Below are positions 1-8,075 of a DNA stretch of 64,000 bases, piece by piece. The stretch is from assembly GCA_034409055.1 (NCBI GenBank), contig DAOUMU010000384.1, positions 1-64,000 on the forward strand, in the 5' to 3' direction. Positions within the stretch are counted from its first letter, which is position 1. Each line of letters starts with the position of its first letter. The notes below the pieces were generated by a model. That model saw only the letters and a program-made list of their open reading frames with translations. It ran no database searches and was not told where the DNA came from. The position numbers and the translations under genes were made by a program. Source of the DNA: DAOUMU01 sp034409055 (lineage in GTDB: Bacteria; Chloroflexota; Anaerolineae; 4572-78; J111).

Positions 1-48
1 GAAAAAGGCACCGGCCTGAGCCCCAAACCAATCGCCCACAGTCACCGG

Positions 49-666
49 TTAGCCGCGCAGACCCAGGGCCGCCATAAAGCGAGCGAAGACCAGCCCGGCC
101 CCACCCCGACCGGCATGGTAGAGGCCGTCGGCAGCCAGGTTGGCCGATCGATAGCCCCGCCGGGCCGCCTCCCCAATAGCAAAGACGCTACCGGCATCCC
201 GGCTCCCGGCTAACTCCTGTTCTACCAGCCAGTAAAAGGCGCTACGCTGCCCGGTTGGTAGCTCGGCAGCCGATCTCCAGGTCACGGTCAGGTGCGGGGC
301 ACGCCCTGAAACAACCGCGTACTCGTCCGGTCGCCCCTGCCCGGTGAGGACAATGGCATCGAGTCCCAGGTTGAGCAGTTCTCCAAAACTCCGCCCCCCT
401 ACAAAGCTATAGTGCGGCAGTCCGGTCAAGGGGGAGACATAGCCCACCGTCGTCTTGTTGCCGGGCAGGAAAGCCAGGGGGCCCCGGGCGACCACCATTG
501 AGGCCGGATCTTCGCGCAGCAGGTACTGGCAAAGTGCCTCACCGCTCAAGAGGAGATAATTCTCGCGCGGGTCCTGCCCCAGGTGCTCAAGACGCAGCCG
601 ACGCAGTTGATACCGGCGTCGCTCGCCGTCCAAGATTAATATTCGTCGCTCGTCCATATATCTCAT
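49..666 (-). CDS. Aldehyde ferredoxin oxidoreductase N-terminal domain protein (stand-alone)
   Basis: A 205-residue protein that resembles only the first domain of tungsten-containing aldehyde ferredoxin oxidoreductases. In complete enzymes this domain binds the tungstopterin cofactor. Visible AOR-like stretches are a central PLTGLPHYSFVGGRSFG and, near the C-terminus, GRGGAGLVFARF, which corresponds to the GRGG(L)G region before the Fe4S4-binding domains. Family members are normally about 600 residues; here a TAA follows at the domain boundary. The ATG at 664-666 is preceded by AGAGGGGTGA at good spacing. Downstream, a GTG at 43-45 opens a reading frame that leaves the window (VTVGDWFGAQ...), so the rest of the enzyme could be a separate gene, or the TAA could be a nonsense change. 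It is divergent from the riboswitch-controlled operon. Domain assignment is fairly sure; activity is unknown. Confidence 0.7.
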   Translation of the reverse strand: MRYMDERRILILDGERRRYQLRRLRLEHLGQDPRENYLLLSGEALCQYLLREDPASMVVARGPLAFLPGNKTTVGYVSPLTGLPHYSFVGGRSFGELLNLGLDAIVLTGQGRPDEYAVVSGRAPHLTVTWRSAAELPTGQRSAFYWLVEQELAGSRDAGSVFAIGEAARRGYRSANLAADGLYHAGRGGAGLVFARFMAALGLRG

Positions 667-776
667 ATCGTCACCCCTCTAAAGAAATGGTAATGATACA
701 GATTATGGCCTGGCCCCTATAGATTTGTCAACTCGCCGCAAACTTGAAATCTTGAAACCACTCCTTTTTTTCAGTA

Positions 777-807
777 TTGGCTAAAATTAAGGTGTCCATG
801 CTATAAT
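777..807 (+). promoter_or_regulatory. Candidate promoter of the cobalamin riboswitch operon
   Basis: A perfect -10 hexamer TATAAT lies at 802-807, about 36 bases before the riboswitch. The best -35 match is TTGGCT at 777-782 with a long 19-base spacer. Supported only by sequence match and by its position in front of the riboswitch. Confidence 0.45.
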
Positions 808-843
808 GCTTCCTGTTGTTCATATTTTCACCCCAATAAAAAT

Positions 844-1010
844 CAGGTAAGGTGACCCGGTTCGCAAGGCCGGGTTGAAAAGGGGAAGCCGGTGAAATTC
901 CGGCGCTGTCCCGCAACTGTGATTTAGCAACGTCGCTATTTGATTTTAGCCGGGCATTGTCGCCCTGGATATTAATTACCAGTTGCTAATCAGCCAGGAT
1001 ACCTGCCTTA
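844..1010 (+). promoter_or_regulatory. Cobalamin (B12) riboswitch
   Basis: Conserved cobalamin-riboswitch core: GGTGAAATTCCGGCGCTGTC and then CCGCAACTGT at 890-920, with AGCCAGGATACCTGCC near the 3' end (992-1007) as the B12-box region. The outer stem can pair AGGTAAGGT (845-853) with ACCTGCCTTA (1001-1010). It lies in the leader of a corrinoid-dependent methyltransferase operon and is followed by a strong terminator, which fits control by premature termination when adenosyl- or methylcobalamin binds. Confidence 0.93.
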
Positions 1011-1038
1011 CCGCTGCAATCATATTTCCTCCGAGGTA

Positions 1039-1083
1039 GAGGGAGTGATTGAAGTCAAGTGAACTTCAATCCCCCTCTTTTTT
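1039..1083 (+). terminator. Rho-independent terminator of the B12 riboswitch
   Basis: Stem built from GAGGG...ATTGAAGT (1039-1055) and ACTTCAATC...CCCTC (1063-1077), loop CAAGTGA, followed by six T. It sits 29 bases after the riboswitch and 143 bases before the first gene, the expected place for an expression-platform terminator. Confidence 0.85.
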
Positions 1084-1225
1084 ATTTTGAGCGTGAGGTG
1101 ACTGTCTATTGGACTCAAATGTGCTGGAAGGGAGGTGGCAAAAGTCAGACAACTGTCCTAAAGTAGAGCCAACATAAAGCCTTTTAATATCAAGTTAAAT
1201 CTAATCACCATAAGGGAGCAACCTC

Positions 1226-1861
1226 ATGAAAGAAAAATTAGTTGATGCAATCGCCAATATGAGGGAAGAGGAGGCGTTAAAGTTAACGCAGGAGATGCTT
1301 GACACCGGAGAAGACCCTCAAATACTGTTTGACGCCGGTCGGGAGGCGATGGTTATTGTTGGCGAACGGTATGACCAAAAAGAGTATTTCCTGCCCGAAT
1401 TGATCATCGCCGGTGAGATGTTGCAACAGATCGCGGAACTGGCCAAACCAAAATTAAAAGAAGCCGTAGCCGGAAGCGAGCCTTTGGGTAAAGTCGTCAT
1501 CGGCACGGTGGCCGGTGATGTTCATGATGTCGGCAAAGACATTGTCGCCTTTATGCTGGATGCGAACAATTTTGAAATTTACGACCTGGGCGTAGATGTT
1601 GCGCCGGAAAAATTTGTCGAAAAAATCAAAGAAGTGCAGCCCGAAATCGTGGGTATGAGCGGCTTTTTGACTCTGGCCTTTGACCAGATGAGAATCGCTG
1701 TGGACGCCATCAAAGAAGCAGGGTTAAGAGATAGCGTTAAAATTATGATTGGTGGCGCGCCGATGGATGAGACCGTTGCCGAATATATCGGGGCTGATGC
1801 CTACGGGGCGAATGCATCGGCCGCCGTCAAACTGGCCAAAGGATGGATAGGAGGAATGTAA
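1226..1861 (+). CDS. Corrinoid protein of a methyltransferase system (MtbC/MttC-like)
   Basis: A 211-residue two-domain corrinoid carrier. Residues 1-85 form the helical cap domain (LQEMLDTGEDPQILFDAG-like region and YFLPELIIAGEML). Residues 88-210 form the Rossmann-like B12-binding domain with the diagnostic DVHDVG motif; His100 is the lower axial cobalt ligand. A conserved MSGFLT lies at about 145-150 and a GGAP loop at 178-181. The protein carries the methyl group on its cobamide between a substrate-specific methyltransferase and an acceptor enzyme. It is the first gene after the B12 riboswitch and ends one base before the next gene, so translation is probably coupled. A RBS AAGGGAG precedes the ATG. 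The methyl donor cannot be read from this protein. Confidence 0.93.
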   Translation: MKEKLVDAIANMREEEALKLTQEMLDTGEDPQILFDAGREAMVIVGERYDQKEYFLPELIIAGEMLQQIAELAKPKLKEAVAGSEPLGKVVIGTVAGDVHDVGKDIVAFMLDANNFEIYDLGVDVAPEKFVEKIKEVQPEIVGMSGFLTLAFDQMRIAVDAIKEAGLRDSVKIMIGGAPMDETVAEYIGADAYGANASAAVKLAKGWIGGM

Positions 1862-1862
1862 A

Positions 1863-3104
1863 ATGTCGAAATCACCTGAAGAACTGTATCAAGAAAGAGC
1901 ACAAAGAATATTGGATGTGGTTCAACTGAAGGTACCGGATCGCGTACCGATCTTTGGACCATATGAGGCATTTCCATACTACTGGGCCGGGGTGACGCTC
2001 AAGGAGGCCATGAATGATTATGCCAAGGCCAGGGAGGCCTGCCATAAGTTCGTGGACGAATTTCAGCCCGATGCCGATTTTGGACCAATCCTGGCTTATC
2101 CGGCCAAACCTATGGAGATGTTAGACGTTAAATGGTTTAAATGGCCCGGTCACGGACTGGACGACAACTTTATGTACCAGTATGTTGAAGGGGAGTACAT
2201 GACGGCCGATGAGTATGATGAATTCCTGTACGACCCTTCCCATTTTATGGCCTCTAAATGGTTGTCCAGGTCGTTCGGGGCCTTAAAGGGGCTGGCCAAT
2301 TTTCCACCTATGCGTCTGATGATGTGGTTCGGCTGGACCGGTCTCCTGGCCGGCCTGGCTTCGCCGGAAGTTCAGGAAGCCTTGCAAGCGGCCAAGGAAG
2401 CCGGGGAAGAACTGGGGCGGTGGTTTGGCTCCCTGGGTCAATATGGGGGCGAGATCAAAGAAAAGGGTTTTCCGCAGGCCTACGCCGCCTTTTCATGGCC
2501 GCCGTTTGATATTATTGGGGACACCCTGAGAGGAACCCGGGCCGTAATGGCCGACATCATCCGCCGTCCGGACAAGTTGTTAGCCGCTGCTGAGAAAGCC
2601 ACCCAACTCTGTATCGAATATGGCTCAGGCGCAGCCGGGGCTGATCTGCCGCTTTGCTGGATATGGATGCATAAAGGCTCTGAAGGATTCATGTCCGACG
2701 AGCACTATAAGACCTTCTACTGGCCTTCTCTGAGGAAAGCCGTCGAGGGCCTGGTGGAGAAAGGGGTGATCCCGATACTTTACACCGAAGGTGACGAAAC
2801 CGCCCGGCTCGAGTATTTTGCCGAGTTGCCGAAAGGTAAAGTCATCGTTCACCTGGCCACGACAGACATCGTCAAAGCCAAAGAGGTGTTAGGCGGCATC
2901 ACCTGTCTCTCCGGAGGCTTGCCCAACCGGTTGATGCTGACCGGTACACCGGACGATGTTAAGGAATATTGTAAGAAACTGATCGACACCTGCGGCCAGG
3001 ACGGTGGGTACATCATGGATACCTCGGCCCTGCTTGACGAAGCCAAGACGGAAAACGTCAAGGCATTGTTTGAGTTCACCAAAGAATACGGCGTGTATGG
3101 ATAA
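1863..3104 (+). CDS. UroD-family corrinoid methyltransferase
   Basis: A 413-residue TIM-barrel protein of the uroporphyrinogen decarboxylase/MtaA/CmuA superfamily, placed between a corrinoid protein and its reactivase, so a methyl-transfer role is more likely than heme synthesis. The N-terminal RILDVVQLKVPDRVPIFG matches the usual UroD-family opening. MtaA-type enzymes bind zinc through His-X-Cys and a distal Cys; here the expected HxC position reads LYTEGDE (about residues 307-313), with Glu in place of Cys, while a later Cys in ITCLSGG is kept. This suggests a subgroup with different metal ligands and an unknown methyl donor, possibly a methoxylated compound. RBS GGAGGA overlaps the end of the previous gene. 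Confidence 0.82.
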   Translation: MSKSPEELYQERAQRILDVVQLKVPDRVPIFGPYEAFPYYWAGVTLKEAMNDYAKAREACHKFVDEFQPDADFGPILAYPAKPMEMLDVKWFKWPGHGLDDNFMYQYVEGEYMTADEYDEFLYDPSHFMASKWLSRSFGALKGLANFPPMRLMMWFGWTGLLAGLASPEVQEALQAAKEAGEELGRWFGSLGQYGGEIKEKGFPQAYAAFSWPPFDIIGDTLRGTRAVMADIIRRPDKLLAAAEKATQLCIEYGSGAAGADLPLCWIWMHKGSEGFMSDEHYKTFYWPSLRKAVEGLVEKGVIPILYTEGDETARLEYFAELPKGKVIVHLATTDIVKAKEVLGGITCLSGGLPNRLMLTGTPDDVKEYCKKLIDTCGQDGGYIMDTSALLDEAKTENVKALFEFTKEYGVYG

Positions 3105-3129
3105 GAGGTAACCGCTCACCTATTAAGCA

Positions 3130-4957
3130 ATGGCATACTACCAAATCGACTTTGAACCGATCGGCCGTCGGGGGACGGGCCGATCAATCGCTGCTCGAAG
3201 CCGCCCGGCAACTTGGGGTGGAACTGATTAGTCTCTGCGGCGGCAATGGCAGTTGCGAACGCTGCAAAGTTCAGGTGCTCACCGGCCAGGTGTCTGCACC
3301 AACCTCCGCCGAGCAGGCGGCCTTATCGCCACAGGAACTTGCAGACGGTTATCGCCTGGCTTGTCTGACCTACCCGCTTGACCACTGCAAACTTAGGGTG
3401 CCACCTGAGTCGCTGAGCACGCCGATGCGGACCCAGGTGGAGGGGCTTGAGACCGAGGCGGCCATTGAACCGGCTGTGCGCACCGTTGACCTTGAACTCC
3501 AGCCCCCTTCTCTATCCCAGCCCCTGGCCGATGCCGAGAATTTGCTGGGCCACATCAATCAGGCAGGTAACCTGGACGCTCAAGTCGTTGATATTTCTGT
3601 CCTCAAGGCACTCTCTACGAATTTACGGGCCTGGCATTGGCACTGCCGGGCCCATGTTCGTTATGGGGAAGTGATTGCCGTTAGCCCGGTTCAATCCACC
3701 CCCTTAGGGCTGGCGGTCGATCTGGGATCAACGAAAATCGCCGGCTATTTGATTGATTTACATAACGGGCAGACCCTGGCCGCCAAAGGGATAATGAATC
3801 CCCAGATTAGCTACGGGGAAGACATCATCAGCCGGATTACCTACGCCATGAAATCCCCTTCGGCCCGCGATAAGATGCAGGCGGTGGTGGTTGAAGCCCT
3901 CAATCGCTTGATGGCTGATTTATGCGCCGAAATCGGGGCGGCCAGTCAAGCGATTGTTGAAGCGGTCATTGTCGGCAATACCGCTATGCACCATCTGTTG
4001 TTAGGTTTGCCGACCCGGCAACTGGCCCTGGTTCCCTTTGTCCCCACCGTCGGCGGCAATGTAAACATAAAAGCCCGGGACATCGGCCTGGCCATTGCTC
4101 CGGGCGCATACGTCTATCTGCCCCCGAATATTGCCGGCTTTGTCGGCTCTGATCATCTGGCCATGTTGATCGCGACGGCCGGTCAGTGGTCTCAACAAAA
4201 CGTGGTGGCCTTAGATATCGGCACGAATACGGAAATTTCATTGATTACCCCGACCGGAAAAATAACCAGCGTGTCCTGCGCCTCGGGGCCTGCCTTTGAA
4301 GGTTATCATATCAAAGACGGGACCAGAGCAACGACCGGAGCCATAGAACGGATACGCCTCACCCCCGCTGAAGTGCACTATCAAACGATTGAAGGCGCTC
4401 TCCCATCAGGTATCTGTGGCTCGGGCATCCTGGATGCGGTGGCCCAACTTCATCTGGTCGGCGTGCTGAGCGACAACGGCCGAATAAGAGCGAACTCGCA
4501 TCCCCGGGTACGCCAGAGCGAAGACCAACCAGAATTCGTTCTGACCCGGGCCGAGAAACAAGCAGGACGCCGCGAGATTACCGTCACTCAGGACGATATT
4601 CGTGAAATTCAACTGGCGAAAGCCTCCATCCAGACCGGGATTCAGGTGCTCATCGCCGAGAGTGGCATTGCTGTGGAGGACATTGATAAGGTCATCATCG
4701 CCGGTGCATTCGGGAGCTACATCGATGTGGCCAATGCTGTGGCCATCGGCATGTTTCCCCCGTTACCCCTGGACCGGTTCAACCAGGTGGGCAACGCCGC
4801 CGGTATCGGGGCCAAGCTGGCCCTGTTGTCAACCAATATCCGTGCAGAAGTACGGGCGTTGTATGCCCGAGTCAACTATATTGAACTGGCCAAGTATCCC
4901 AATTTTGCTAAAATGTTTGCTCAAAACTGCAAATTGAAACCGTATGTTCCATTATAA
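3130..4957 (+). CDS. Corrinoid-protein reductive activator (ASKHA/DUF4445, RamA-like), apparent frameshift
   Basis: Reductive activator of corrinoid enzymes: it reduces inactive Co(II) to Co(I) at the expense of ATP. The N-terminal 2Fe-2S domain has CX5CX2C (CGGNGSCERC) and a fourth Cys in ACLTYP. The large C-terminal part is an ASKHA ATPase with LAVDLGSTKIAGYLID, ALDIGTNTEI and IIAGAFGSYID phosphate-binding loops. Reading from ATG 3130 gives MAYYQIDFEPIGRRG, a normal start for this family, but the frame breaks at a run of five G at 3170-3174. Removing one G joins it to RADQSLLEAARQLG. The uninterrupted downstream frame begins near 3152 without a good start. Either a sequencing error or a real early frameshift. 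It belongs to the B12-riboswitch operon. Confidence 0.88.
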
Positions 4958-4974
4958 GGATTAGTCGTGAAATT

Positions 4975-5685
4975 ATGTACGTAAAGCGAGATTGGTCGAT
5001 CCATTTTGACGAAGAGCAATACCTGGCCCTGCAAGGCGAGTCCTTTACCAGGTTACTGCAAACGCCTGCCCGGCTCAACACCTTTCGGGAAGCCATGGCC
5101 GAGGTCGAGCAACAGCTTGAGCCGGCGGCTTGTTGGGATCACTTTCCGATTCAAAAAATTCTACACGACAAATTAGTCCTGGCCACTGGCAGCCGGATTG
5201 GCGGTGGGCCGGTGGTAGCGGTGATCGGCGGTGCCTCGGAGTTAATTGTCGCCATCTGCACCATTGGCCCGGCAGTAGATGGCCTGGTTGAGATGGCTCA
5301 AAAGCAGCGGCAGCATTTTCGGATGATGATCTTACATGACCTGGGGGCCTGGGCCGTTGATATGGTGCGCCAGGAATTGTGCCACTGGTTGGAAGAGGAT
5401 TTGCAGCGACAAGGCTTACGGGTGAGTACGCCGCTTTCCCCCGGAGAATCGGCCTGGTCCGTCAAAGATCAGGCCGTCATCTTTTCCCTGCTGGACGCCA
5501 GCCAGATCAACGTCTCGCTCAGCCCGTCGATGATAATGTCTCCGGTGAAATCGCTGTCGCTGATTATAGGCACGGGCACTGAACCAATGGGGGTAGAGGG
5601 GGCCACAAACTGCGACTTTTGCTCCATCAAAGACCGCTGCACCTACCGTCACAAACGGGCGAACATCCAGCCAGCCCCGGCCTAG
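4975..5685 (+). CDS. MetH-type B12-dependent methionine synthase activation-domain protein
   Basis: A 236-residue protein that matches the stand-alone form of the S-adenosylmethionine-binding activation domain of methionine synthase, often found with corrinoid methyltransferases. Family-like stretches are LSPGESAWSVKDQ (about 152-164) and SMIMSPVKSLSLIIG (about 183-197). It ends with a cysteine cluster CDFCSIKDRC (about 214-223) that may bind iron-sulfur or another metal. It starts 17 bases after the reactivase gene and closes the operon. The likely role is reactivation or docking of the corrinoid protein; the exact function of these small proteins is not settled. Confidence 0.85.
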   Translation: MYVKRDWSIHFDEEQYLALQGESFTRLLQTPARLNTFREAMAEVEQQLEPAACWDHFPIQKILHDKLVLATGSRIGGGPVVAVIGGASELIVAICTIGPAVDGLVEMAQKQRQHFRMMILHDLGAWAVDMVRQELCHWLEEDLQRQGLRVSTPLSPGESAWSVKDQAVIFSLLDASQINVSLSPSMIMSPVKSLSLIIGTGTEPMGVEGATNCDFCSIKDRCTYRHKRANIQPAPA

Positions 5686-6003
5686 CCTGCACAATACCCA
5701 AAGCAGCAAGGTAGCAGGGTAGCAGGCATAGCTTTTCAGGTAATGCACAGCACTGTGTGTTTTTGACTCGTAGTGACGACTTTAGTCGTTATTGCTGCCT
5801 GGAACGACTGAAGTCGTTACTACCTGTGCCCACCTGGGTACAAACTCAAAATCTTTTTCTAAAAAGCTATAGCAGGGTTGCAAGTTGGGAACTTTCCGGG
5901 AAGCCCGCTTGGCATCTGAGGATGCTCCGCTCCTCTACTGTTTCACAATTAACCAGGGCAAGGTGGGCAAGTTATTTAAGTACCATTCCTAAGGAGACAA
6001 AAA
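5686..6003 (+). repeat. Intergenic region with palindromic repeat (R1 family)
   Basis: No gene seen. It holds an R1-type palindrome at 5770-5823 with ends GTAGTGACGAC and GTCGTTACTAC and two internal half-palindromes. Related copies lie at 17613-17681 and 37161-37186. The last 20 bases contain AAGGAGA, the ribosome binding site of the nitrilase gene. Confidence 0.7.
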
Positions 6004-7155
6004 ATGCCTCGTACAATCAAAGTGGCGGCCATTCAAATGGATGCCACCCCGGCCCCAACGGTTGACCGGCTCAACCGGGCGGACCGATTAGTGACGGCAG
6101 CGGCCCAGGCCGGGGCCCAACTGGTCGTTTTGCCCGAAATTTTCAACACCGGCTATGGCTATACCGACGAAAACCATGCTCGCGCCGAGTCGCTCGACGG
6201 GCCAACGGTCACCTGGCTCAAAGAAACGGCCGCGCGTCACCACCTTCATTTAGCCGGGTCACTCATGCTTTTAGATGCAGACGAGGTATACAATGCCCTG
6301 CTGCTTTTTGCCCCGGATGGCCGTATGTGGCGGTATGACAAAAACTACCCCTGGGGATGGGAACGGGGCTACTTCCGCGATAGCCGGCGTATAACGATTG
6401 CCAAAACAGATTTGGCTGATTTGGGCATGATGATCTGCTGGGATACCGGTCATCCTGAGCTGTGGCAGCGCTATGCCGGTCAGGTAGACATGATGCTCAT
6501 TTGCAGTTGCCCGCCTGACGTGACCAACCCGACTTACCATTTTCCCAATGGCGACCGGGTAACCCTGGCTGACATGGGACCATTGGTGGCTCCCTTGAAA
6601 GAAACGGGACAGGTCGTGTTCGGGACCATGTTAAGCCAGCAGACCGCCTGGCTGGGCGTGCCGGCGGTGAATACCGTGGGCACGGGCCACATTCAGACCG
6701 ATATTCCCAACGGCCTGGTCACTTTACTCAGTATGCTGCCCGCAGCCCCCTGGCTGGTTAAATATCTGCCTCAAGCCAGCCGCATGCAATTGTCTTGCGA
6801 CTTTGTTCAGGGCTGCAAAGTGGTGGATGCCCGGGGACAGGTCTTAACCGAATTAAGCCAGGCGCAAGGTGAAGCTTTCACCATGGCCGAAGTGGCCGTC
6901 CCTGATGAAAAACCATCCCCTCGCGAACCGCAACCGCCCTCGCCCTTGCCCTGGGTCACTTATTTCTTGTCAGATGTTTTGCTCCCCCGGCTGACCATCC
7001 CGGTCTATCGCCGGGGATTACGTCGAGCCTGGGGGAACAGAATGGCCCCCGTCGAAGCCTCAACCCGCCACTGGCTGTTATTTCTCACCGGGAGTATGGT
7101 GGTTACTCTTGCGGTGGGCCTTATCATCGGTATGTTTTGGAGACGTAAAGGATAA
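6004..7155 (+). CDS. Carbon-nitrogen hydrolase (nitrilase superfamily) with C-terminal membrane anchor
   Basis: A 383-residue protein with the full nitrilase-superfamily triad: Glu45 in LPEIFN, Lys113 in YDKNYPWGWE and Cys145 in MICWDTGHPE. It probably hydrolyses an amide or a related C-N bond; the substrate cannot be named. After the catalytic domain (about 5-300) there is a Pro-rich linker and one hydrophobic segment (about 357-377, LLFLTGSMVVTLAVGLIIG) ending in WRRKG. This is an unusual tail for the family and should anchor the enzyme with its catalytic domain in the cytoplasm. RBS AAGGAGA precedes the ATG. No obvious functional partner is adjacent. Confidence 0.88.
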   Translation: MPRTIKVAAIQMDATPAPTVDRLNRADRLVTAAAQAGAQLVVLPEIFNTGYGYTDENHARAESLDGPTVTWLKETAARHHLHLAGSLMLLDADEVYNALLLFAPDGRMWRYDKNYPWGWERGYFRDSRRITIAKTDLADLGMMICWDTGHPELWQRYAGQVDMMLICSCPPDVTNPTYHFPNGDRVTLADMGPLVAPLKETGQVVFGTMLSQQTAWLGVPAVNTVGTGHIQTDIPNGLVTLLSMLPAAPWLVKYLPQASRMQLSCDFVQGCKVVDARGQVLTELSQAQGEAFTMAEVAVPDEKPSPREPQPPSPLPWVTYFLSDVLLPRLTIPVYRRGLRRAWGNRMAPVEASTRHWLLFLTGSMVVTLAVGLIIGMFWRRKG

Positions 7156-7172
7156 GGGGGGCTTCATTATAA

Positions 7173-7290
7173 TTACTCCTTCCAAATGAGCGGCAGGTAG
7201 AGATCATTACCAGCAGTGGTGATGACCACCGTGCCCGTTACCGGTCTGGCCACTTCGGCGCTGGTCACTGCGGCGGTGTTGGTTAGCTTA
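7173..7290 (-). pseudogene. C-terminal remnant of a secreted protein (YLPLIWK ending)
   Basis: The minus-strand frame reads TGTVVITTAGNDLYLPLIWK then Glu and TAA. A beta-rich stretch ending in YLPL(I/V) with basic residues recalls the C-termini of many Chloroflexota secreted proteins, where it may act as a sorting tail. No signal peptide or upstream domains remain, so this is read as a gene tail. The region 7290-7420 shows nothing else. Confidence 0.4.
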
Positions 7291-7436
7291 GATAATCCTT
7301 CGTTGTGATTATTTAGTAAGGTATTTCGTCTCTTCTTGCCACCAGGAACTCTTTGTGGTAGGGTATTTAGACCATTAATTTGCAACAAATTTGCCGATGC
7401 TGAATAACCAGTATTGCTCATGCGGAGGTGAGATAA

Positions 7437-8072
7437 ATGGAGAAGATGGAATTGGTTGGCCACAAAGCACCACCCCGGGGCAAAATCACTTTTGAAGAGT
7501 TCCTGGAATGGACCGATGAAGATACTCATGCCGAATGGGAAGACGGAGAGGTCATTATGGTATCCCCTGCTTCAATAGCACATCAAGACTTGAGTGGTTG
7601 GTTAGGAATGATACTGCGGGGTTACGTCCGCCAACGCAAACTGGGCCAGGTAATTAGTGCACCTTTTTTAATCCAACTACAAGTAACCCAGCAAAGTCGA
7701 GAACCTGATCTCCTCTTCCTCAAGACCGAAAGTATGGGCCGGTTGCAAGAGACGTACCTAAAAGGAGCGGCTGATCTGGTGGTCGAAATTGTATCTCCCG
7801 AGAGTGTGAGCCGGGACCGGGGACGTAAGTTTGTGGAGTACGAAAGTGAAGGCATTCCCGAGTATTGGTTAGTTGATCCTATTCGCCGGCAGGCCGAATT
7901 TTACTGCCTGGGCGATGACAATCACTATCATCTCTCCCTGCCGGACGCTGAAGGTATTTACCACAGCTTGAGTGTGGCTGGGTTTTGGCTGAAAGTTGAT
8001 TGGCTCTGGCAAGATCCGTTGCCGGATGAATTAGAAATCCTGGGCCAATTGGGAGTGTTGGGAATGAATTAA
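7437..8072 (+). CDS. Uma2 family endonuclease-like protein (DUF820)
   Basis: A 211-residue protein with the PD-(D/E)XK-like Uma2 fold. Visible conserved parts are WEDGEVIMVSPAS (about 35-47), the active-site REPDLLFL (about 88-95), DLVVEIVSPES (about 113-123) and the C-terminal GIPEYWLVDP (about 140-149). Uma2 proteins are abundant in Chloroflexota and cyanobacteria; their role is unknown, with links to mobile DNA suspected. RBS GGAGGTGA precedes the ATG at 7437. It stands alone, convergent with the radical SAM gene. Confidence 0.9.
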   Translation: MEKMELVGHKAPPRGKITFEEFLEWTDEDTHAEWEDGEVIMVSPASIAHQDLSGWLGMILRGYVRQRKLGQVISAPFLIQLQVTQQSREPDLLFLKTESMGRLQETYLKGAADLVVEIVSPESVSRDRGRKFVEYESEGIPEYWLVDPIRRQAEFYCLGDDNHYHLSLPDAEGIYHSLSVAGFWLKVDWLWQDPLPDELEILGQLGVLGMN

Positions 8073-8075
8073 CGC

